From Spirochaetota bacterium (GTDB taxonomy: Bacteria > Spirochaetota > Spirochaetia > B11-G9), in contig JAJRQE010000185.1 in assembly GCA_024280415.1 (NCBI GenBank), forward strand, positions 1-39,945: DNA of 39,945 bases, read 5' to 3'. A program made the translations under genes and the position numbers. Below, one piece after another: positions 35,201-39,945 of the stretch (position 1 is its first letter; each line of letters opens with the position of its first letter). The notes under the pieces are model-generated. The model saw only the letters and a list, made by a program, of their open reading frames with translations. It made no database searches and had not been told where the DNA came from.

Positions 35201-36201
35201 TGGAGAAATCTGGAATGAATAATGATGTAATCCTTAAGGTAGATGGTTTAAAAACCTATTTTAATACAGATGATGGAATAGTTAAGGCAGTTGACGGTGT
35301 TTCTTTTGAACTGAAAAAGGGAGAGACTCTCGGGCTGGTAGGTGAGTCAGGATCAGGAAAGTCTGTATCCAACCTTTCGATAATGAAATTGATTCCTTCT
35401 CCTCCTGGAAAAATAATGGCGGGTACTGCAATTATTGATGGCAAGGAAGATATTTTTACTATGACCGAGGCTCAGATACGCGAGCTGCGGGGAAACAGAA
35501 TTGCTATGATCTTTCAGGATCCCATGACCAGTTTAAATCCGTTCCTCAGGATTTCAACACAGATGATAGAAACACTGGTTCTCCATCAGAATATGAGTAA
35601 AAAAGAGGCTCTTGTAAAATCAATCGATATGCTTGAACTTGTTGGAATACCTCATCCCGATAAACGTGTGCATGATTATCCTCACCAGTTTTCCGGAGGT
35701 ATGCGACAGAGAGTTATGATTGCAATGGCTCTTAGCTGTGATCCTGAAATACTGATTGCAGATGAACCTACATCGGCTCTGGATGTTACAATACAGGCAC
35801 AGATACTGGAATTGATACAATCTCTCTCAAAACGTCTTGGAACAGCAGTAATAATGATAACCCATGATCTGGATGTAGTCGCAGGTATGTGTGATACGGT
35901 AATTGTTATGTATGCCGGTCGTATAGTTGAGAAGGGTACTAATGACGAAATCTTTGATGATCCGAAACATCCCTATACCAGAGGATTGATTAAGTCGGTA
36001 CCCCGTCTTGACCGACCCGCAGCAGGCCGTTTGTTTTCTATTGAAGGCCAGCCGCCGAATGTTATTGATCTTCCTGCCTGCTGTCCCTTTCATCCAAGAT
36101 GCGGTGAAGTTATGGCTAAGTGTAAAAATATTACTCCAGGAGTTACAAAACTGGAAAACGGCAGAGAAGTAAGATGTTTTCTGTATGAAGGGGATAAATA
36201 G
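35200..36201 (+). CDS. oppD: Oligopeptide ABC transporter ATP-binding protein OppD
   Basis: A 333-residue ATPase: Walker A 'GESGSGKS', 'IFQDPMTSLNPFL', signature 'FSGGMRQRVMIAMAL', Walker B 'ILIADEPTSALD', H-loop 'ITHDLDVV'. The C-terminal oligopeptide-transporter domain has the Cys motif 'CCPFHPRCGEVMAKC'. It energises the OppBC channel together with OppF. The ATG at 35200 overlaps the oppC stop (TAATG). An ATG at 35215 has the better-spaced 'GGAG' and may be the true start. Confidence 0.94.
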   Translation: MEKSGMNNDVILKVDGLKTYFNTDDGIVKAVDGVSFELKKGETLGLVGESGSGKSVSNLSIMKLIPSPPGKIMAGTAIIDGKEDIFTMTEAQIRELRGNRIAMIFQDPMTSLNPFLRISTQMIETLVLHQNMSKKEALVKSIDMLELVGIPHPDKRVHDYPHQFSGGMRQRVMIAMALSCDPEILIADEPTSALDVTIQAQILELIQSLSKRLGTAVIMITHDLDVVAGMCDTVIVMYAGRIVEKGTNDEIFDDPKHPYTRGLIKSVPRLDRPAAGRLFSIEGQPPNVIDLPACCPFHPRCGEVMAKCKNITPGVTKLENGREVRCFLYEGDK

Positions 36202-37221
36202 ATGAGTGATAAAAATAAACTTCTTGAAGTAAAGAAACTGAAGATGCACTTTCCTATTACTTCCGGGGGGATTTTAAAGAGAAAAGTAGGTTTGATCCGG
36301 GCAGTAGACGGTATAGACTTTACAATTGAAGAAGGTGAGACTCTGGGACTGGTGGGAGAGTCGGGTTGTGGTAAGTCTACTACTGCACGATGTGTGGCAC
36401 AACTGCACAGACCCACTTCCGGAGAGGTTATTTTAAGAGGCAATGACATAACAAAGACCGGAAAGACGGAGCTGCTAAAGGCAAGGATGGATATGCAGAT
36501 GATCTTTCAGGATCCCTATGCATCTTTGAATCCCAGAATGACAGCAGGCTCAATAATTGCAGAACCTCTGCAGATCTATAAAAGCAGGGGGATGCTTGAA
36601 ATTACAAAAGCAGAGATTATAGAAAAGATTGAGACATTAATGGAAAAGGTAGGATTGTCACATCATTTCCGCAACAGATATCCCCATGAGTTTTCCGGAG
36701 GACAGAGACAGAGAATTGGAGTTGCCAGGGCTCTTGCTCTTAATCCGAAACTGATACTGGCGGATGAACCTGTAAGTGCCCTGGATGTTTCCATTCAATC
36801 ACAGATTCTGAACCTTCTCACAGATTTACGGGAAGAACTTAATTTGTCTTATCTCTTTATTGCCCATGACCTTGCTGTTATTCAGCATATAAGTGATCGG
36901 GTAGCAGTCATGTATCTGGGGAAAATTATGGAAGTTTCCAGATCCAAAGAGCTTTATAAAAATCCTCTCCACCCATATACGGTTGCCCTTCTTTCTGCAG
37001 TACCAATCCCTGATCCCAGAATTGAAAGGGAGAGACAACGAATTATCCTGACCGGAGACGTTCCTTCTCCGGATAAAGAGCGACATAACTGTTACTTTTA
37101 TGACAGGTGTCCAAAAAGCTTTGGAAGGTGTAAAGAAGCTGTACCTGCTCTGGTGGATGTTGGATCCGGACAGCATGTTGCCTGTTTTCTTCATCATGAT
37201 AAGGAAGCTGATAATAGTTAG
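36202..37221 (+). CDS. oppF: Oligopeptide ABC transporter ATP-binding protein OppF
   Basis: A 339-residue ATPase: Walker A 'GESGCGKST', 'IFQDPYASLNPRM', signature 'FSGGQRQRIGVARAL', Walker B 'ILADEPVSALDV', H-loop 'IAHDLAVI' and a C-terminal Cys-containing tail 'NCYFYDRCPKSFGRC'. It is the partner of OppD. The ATG abuts the oppD stop with no gap. It is the last gene of the operon; the inverted repeat GGGGAG/CTCCCC downstream (37233-37264) may help end transcription but has no T tail. Confidence 0.94.
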   Translation: MSDKNKLLEVKKLKMHFPITSGGILKRKVGLIRAVDGIDFTIEEGETLGLVGESGCGKSTTARCVAQLHRPTSGEVILRGNDITKTGKTELLKARMDMQMIFQDPYASLNPRMTAGSIIAEPLQIYKSRGMLEITKAEIIEKIETLMEKVGLSHHFRNRYPHEFSGGQRQRIGVARALALNPKLILADEPVSALDVSIQSQILNLLTDLREELNLSYLFIAHDLAVIQHISDRVAVMYLGKIMEVSRSKELYKNPLHPYTVALLSAVPIPDPRIERERQRIILTGDVPSPDKERHNCYFYDRCPKSFGRCKEAVPALVDVGSGQHVACFLHHDKEADNS

Positions 37222-37232
37222 TGGTTTGTAGT

Positions 37233-37264
37233 GGGGAGTAGAATTGGTTTATTTTTTGCTCCCC
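37233..37264. other. Inverted repeat GGGGAG...CTCCCC between convergent genes
   Basis: A 6-base stem with a 20-base loop that contains 'ATTTTTT' but has no T tail after the stem on either strand. It lies between oppF and the convergent membrane gene; a terminator role is possible only by position. Confidence 0.3.
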
Positions 37265-37284
37265 TCCCAATATACTGGATCTGT

Positions 37285-37791
37285 TTAATTTAAAGTTACT
37301 GATAATTCTATTCCGCAGTAGTCTGCAATTTTTTCTGCTTTGTTTTTTAGTTCTTCACTTTCAGTTCTCCCCTTTACTATTTCTATATCAAGAACTTCTC
37401 CTGAATTTAGAATAAGAGAAAATTTTATCATTGTTTTTCTTAATCTCTCCAGACCTTTTTCATTAGTTTTGTGGATTGTACCGGTAATAAGAAAGTTTTC
37501 TACATCTGTCATTTTGTAAGAGCTCTTTTTATTAAGAATTACTAAGCCAGCCTTGTACTCAATCTTATTCAGAGCTTTACTGAATATCCATTTTTCTTCA
37601 TAAAGGGATCCCATTAAAGAGCCCAGGATCAGAATTGCCGGAAGCCACAACCTTGAATTTCCGGAAGATATAAAGAGACCAGCACCAAGCAGAAGAGCAA
37701 TAAATAAAAATATTCCCCTAAACCAGACAGGCAATACCAGTTTTAGTGAGCTGTCTTTGGTTTTTTTTAGAATTAAATTCATACTGAACAT
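37285..37791 (-). CDS. Hypothetical membrane protein, two TM segments
   Basis: This 168-residue protein has two adjacent membrane segments ('IFLFIALLLGAGLFISS' and 'LWLPAILILGSLMGSLY') and a cytoplasmic part of alternating strands and helices ('SKALNKIEYKAGLVILNKKS', 'FSLILNSGEVLDIEIVKGRT'). That is similar in outline to bacterial PH-like membrane proteins, but I cannot assign a family. The start may be the first ATG or the one 3 codons later. It follows the secreted CBM48-like gene by 19 bases on the same strand. Confidence 0.6.
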   Translation of the reverse strand: MFSMNLILKKTKDSSLKLVLPVWFRGIFLFIALLLGAGLFISSGNSRLWLPAILILGSLMGSLYEEKWIFSKALNKIEYKAGLVILNKKSSYKMTDVENFLITGTIHKTNEKGLERLRKTMIKFSLILNSGEVLDIEIVKGRTESEELKNKAEKIADYCGIELSVTLN

Positions 37792-37810
37792 TACAGATAC
37801 TCCGGCTAAT

Positions 37811-38527
37811 TCAATTTATTTCAATATATGAAATTGGGTTGCCTCTGCTGTCAGTTACTTTGTGTGGATTGTTGGGATCCCTAACTGTAACACCATCGGA
37901 AATAAAGGTGTAAAAGTGTTTTCCCGGGGACATGCGGAGTGATATTTCATAAGTTCCTGGGTCTCTTTCATCTTCTTTTAATTTCAGCATAAAAGGATCC
38001 CAGTTGTTAAAATTTCCGGAAAGATAAACATTTTTATTAGTCTTGTCTCTGAAAACGAATTTCACATTACCATTATCTTCAATTATAGGTGTTGAAGCAG
38101 TATCCATATAATTCTCAGGAATTTTAAGTTGAGATATTTTTATATTTTCAGGAGTATAGACTGAATAAGAGTTTTCGGGATCACTTATCCATACCCCGTC
38201 TACTATCAAGCGGTAGTTCAGGATTCTGGTTTTTTCCGGAATAGCTTTTACGAGGAAAAAAACATTATTTTCATTTTTCATAAAAGGAAATATTTGTTTA
38301 TAACCATCAAGATCGAAAGCAATGGCTACTCGTCGAATATAATCATCTCTTTTAAAGTAGGTAAACAATATATGATTGTCAATAAACTGCGGAGCTTCAG
38401 CTTTTTCCAGTTCAGATACAGCTATATGTATACTGATACTGGTTCTGTCAAAAGAGAAGGCAGTCATCAGGGGGGTAAAAAGAATAATACCGGTAATGAT
38501 TAATATTTTAAAAAGTTTGTCTGTCAT
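37811..38527 (-). CDS. Secreted protein with glycogen-binding-type (CBM48-like) domain
   Basis: Started at the ATG at 38527, the protein (238 residues) has a signal peptide ('FKILIITGIILFTPLMTAFS'). The C-terminal 85 residues match the AMPK/isoamylase-N glycogen-binding fold: 'VYLSGNFNNWDPFMLKLKED', 'PGTYEISLRMSPGKHFYTFI' and 'DGVTVRDPNNP'. The middle part contains a second, weaker copy ('LNYRLIVDGVWISDPENSYS'). No catalytic domain is present, so it probably binds a glycan or serves as a structural periplasmic protein. The track start 19 codons earlier is less likely because it precedes the signal peptide. Confidence 0.7.
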   Translation of the reverse strand: MTDKLFKILIITGIILFTPLMTAFSFDRTSISIHIAVSELEKAEAPQFIDNHILFTYFKRDDYIRRVAIAFDLDGYKQIFPFMKNENNVFFLVKAIPEKTRILNYRLIVDGVWISDPENSYSVYTPENIKISQLKIPENYMDTASTPIIEDNGNVKFVFRDKTNKNVYLSGNFNNWDPFMLKLKEDERDPGTYEISLRMSPGKHFYTFISDGVTVRDPNNPHKVTDSRGNPISYIEIN

Positions 38528-38625
38528 AATATCTATATATTCGGTAAAATAATGGTGATCTTTAGAATCTGAAAAAACTCTCATAGATTTTGCTTTTATT
38601 CCGAAATTTATGAACAGGAAAAACT

Positions 38626-39945
38626 ATGCCGACTCTAGATGATTTAAATGAAGTCAAGCAAACTCTACTCGAAATTGGGAATGAAACAGAGATCCTCGCT
38701 GCAAAGGGAGAGACTCCTGTAGATATTGGTCCTCCTGAGACTGGTTTATCAGATGATTTAAATGAACTCTTTGATGGTTTTACAGATGTTTCGGGTGAAG
38801 ATCCGGATACTATAGCGGAAGATCCGGATGGTACAGGAATAGATGATTTTGAATTCGAGCTGGATGATGATGAACCTCTGTTTGATATGGATGGTTTTGA
38901 TGCACCCGAGGATATTGGAATAGTCGCTGATGATCCCGAGACTGTTGAAGGGGAGCAGTTTGATGATGATTTGGGGTTTGACGATTTAGATACTGTAACT
39001 ATGGATCCTGAAGAAGTTACGGTTCCTGATTCTGATGATAGTGATTTAAGTTTTGACGATTTAGATAACGTAACTATAGATCCTGAAGAAGATACGGTTC
39101 CTGATTTTGATGATGATGATTTGGGATTGGATGATTTAGATACCGTAACTATGGATCCTGAAGAGATCCCTGTTCCTGATTTTGATGATAGTAATTTGGA
39201 ATTTGACGATTTAGATACTGAAACCCCTGATCTTGATGAGCTCACTGTACCACCTGTCGAAGGTGTCCCTGAGCTCCCTGTCGAAGGTGTCCCTGAGCTC
39301 CCTGTCGAAGGGGGATTTGAGGATCTTGTTGGTGGATCAGTTGAAGATATTAACATGGCAGAACCAGATCAGGAAGAGATCTCACTGGATTCAGATGGTG
39401 AATTTATGCTACCGGATGAAGAAGCTCTGGAAATTGGTGAAGATGATTTTAATCTGGATGAAAGTTTGGATTTTGATCTTTCCGGAGATGATTCAGATGA
39501 TTTTTCAATATCTGAAGATGAGCCGGATTTGGATGTGGGAGATAATTCAGTCCCTGAGTCAGAAGAGGATGATAGTTCCCTTGATCTGGACGATTTTGAT
39601 CTGGATGAGGAGCTTGAGATTGATGAGTTTAATCTTGGAGATCTTGGTCAGGATTTTGGTGTCCTGGAAAATGATATTGCAGAATCCGATGAGATGGATC
39701 TTTCATCTGATACCTCATCTGCAGATGAAACCGAACTGGAAGAGGATGACTTTGAACTGAGTGAGGAAGCATTTCAAAGGGTTAAAGCATCACTTCTTAA
39801 CCTCCCTCTGAATTTAAAGTTAATTATTGAAGAACTGATAGGGGAGAAGGATCTGAAAGGTGCTCCTCTGGAAAAATTGCTCACTGCTCTGGCAGAGGGG
39901 AAGTCTGCCAAAGATATTGCAGTAATTACTGGTAAAATAACCGGA
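38626..39945 (+). CDS. Acidic repeat protein, possibly FlcA-like flagellar collar protein (3' partial)
   Basis: This gene is missing from the ORF track because it runs off the right edge. The ATG at 38626 follows 'CAGGAAAAACT', and 440 codons are open. It begins 'MPTLDDLNEVKQTLLEIGNE', then is dominated by Asp, Glu and hydrophobic residues, with a 25-residue tandem repeat ('DDLDTVTMDPEE...') and a short 'VEGVPELP' repeat. The last visible part becomes an ordered domain: 'LSEEAFQRVKASLLNLPLNL', 'LIIEELIGEKDLKG', 'LAEGKSAKDIAVITGKI'. From memory that block resembles the region before the TPR part of spirochaetal FlcA (Borrelia BB0326), a periplasmic-flagellum collar protein. The acidic head is probably disordered. 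Only the edge of the ordered domain is visible, so the family is tentative. Confidence 0.6.
   Translation, partial: MPTLDDLNEVKQTLLEIGNETEILAAKGETPVDIGPPETGLSDDLNELFDGFTDVSGEDPDTIAEDPDGTGIDDFEFELDDDEPLFDMDGFDAPEDIGIVADDPETVEGEQFDDDLGFDDLDTVTMDPEEVTVPDSDDSDLSFDDLDNVTIDPEEDTVPDFDDDDLGLDDLDTVTMDPEEIPVPDFDDSNLEFDDLDTETPDLDELTVPPVEGVPELPVEGVPELPVEGGFEDLVGGSVEDINMAEPDQEEISLDSDGEFMLPDEEALEIGEDDFNLDESLDFDLSGDDSDDFSISEDEPDLDVGDNSVPESEEDDSSLDLDDFDLDEELEIDEFNLGDLGQDFGVLENDIAESDEMDLSSDTSSADETELEEDDFELSEEAFQRVKASLLNLPLNLKLIIEELIGEKDLKGAPLEKLLTALAEGKSAKDIAVITGKITG
38971..39240 (+). repeat. 75-bp tandem repeats (25-aa unit) in the acidic protein
   Basis: Three full units start at 38971, 39046 and 39121, and a partial fourth at 39196. 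Each encodes a variant of LGFDDLDTVTMDPEE followed by VPDFDDD. The units have diverged at several bases, so the array is not brand new. Confidence 0.85.
39253..39310 (+). repeat. 24-bp perfect tandem repeat (PVEGVPEL) in the acidic protein
   Basis: 'CCTGTCGAAGGTGTCCCTGA' starts two identical 24-base units (39253-39276 and 39277-39300) and a third partial copy. Being in frame, copy-number change would not break the gene. Confidence 0.85.

Noticed and set aside
38562-39356. 264-aa minus-strand Ser-rich ORF
   Set aside because: It is the antisense shadow of the Asp/Glu-rich repeat gene; GAT/GAA repeats read backwards give Ser-rich sequence.
39233-39760. 175-aa plus-strand ORF
   Set aside because: It is an out-of-frame shadow of the acidic protein with Trp/Met/Leu-rich nonsense composition.

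Overview
This window looks like a chromosomal segment of a free-living spirochaete (Spirochaetota), moderately AT-rich. The supporting evidence is a Bat-type TPR/SH3 protein, secreted binding proteins with signal peptides ending in 'FAGG(G/D)KE', a LolA/RodZ/RimO block, and a long acidic protein at the right edge whose last visible part recalls the spirochaetal flagellar collar protein FlcA (family from memory). There is no rRNA operon, prophage, insertion sequence or CRISPR array.

Layout. (1) 1-1.4 kb: the end of a BatD/BatE-like protein and a stand-alone Smr-domain protein. (2) 1.4-5.6 kb, minus strand: a binding protein / ATPase / fused-permease ABC importer of the Fe(III)/2-aminoethylphosphonate type, with its own promoter, a terminator, and three consecutive hairpins between the first two genes. 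(3) 5.8-9 kb: infA and a DksA/TraR zinc-finger gene with back-to-back promoter elements, a small hypothetical gene, a glyoxalase-II-like hydrolase and a membrane protein. (4) 9-13.4 kb: a DEAD-box-like protein that has lost its catalytic motifs but keeps a DbpA-type RNA-binding domain, an OmpA-family gene cut by an in-frame TAA, a small acidic protein, a SMUG1-type uracil-DNA glycosylase, an outer-membrane-like protein and tRNA-Leu(CAA). (5) 13.5-22.4 kb, plus strand: a TPR/zinc-finger protein (also cut by an in-frame TAA), lolA, rodZ-like, rimO (frameshifted), a UvrD/PcrA helicase, a degenerate class-III aminotransferase-like protein and a small membrane protein. (6) 22.4-25.5 kb: a PhnD-PhnC-PhnE-type importer (phosphonate, or the related putative selenate family) with a promoter that predicts a leaderless phnD mRNA; phnE is frameshifted in a T tract. 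(7) 25.6-28.7 kb: an 18-bp tandem repeat array next to rplM-rpsI-recX, then an HTH-receiver fusion, a stand-alone receiver and acylphosphatase. (8) 28.7-37.2 kb: eno (minus), a UPF0158-GNAT fusion, and an oppABCDF peptide importer with a strong terminator after oppA. (9) 37.2-39.9 kb: a small membrane protein, a secreted glycogen-binding-type (CBM48-like) protein, and the acidic repeat protein that runs off the right edge.

How the genes fit together. Most are housekeeping (translation, envelope biogenesis, DNA repair) or nutrient uptake: two anion/phosphonate-type importers and one oligopeptide importer. The least expected content is a set of apparent pseudoenzymes and domain fusions (DEAD-box-like, aminotransferase-like, UPF0158-GNAT, HTH-receiver). 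There is also a recurring pattern of broken reading frames: at least two single-base losses in rimO and phnE, a likely third at the 7.9 kb membrane gene, and two in-frame TAA codons. The frame losses sit in or beside T runs. Assembly error, phase variation and real decay cannot be told apart from this sequence alone. I found no convincing evidence of a wholly new multi-gene defence or metabolic system.
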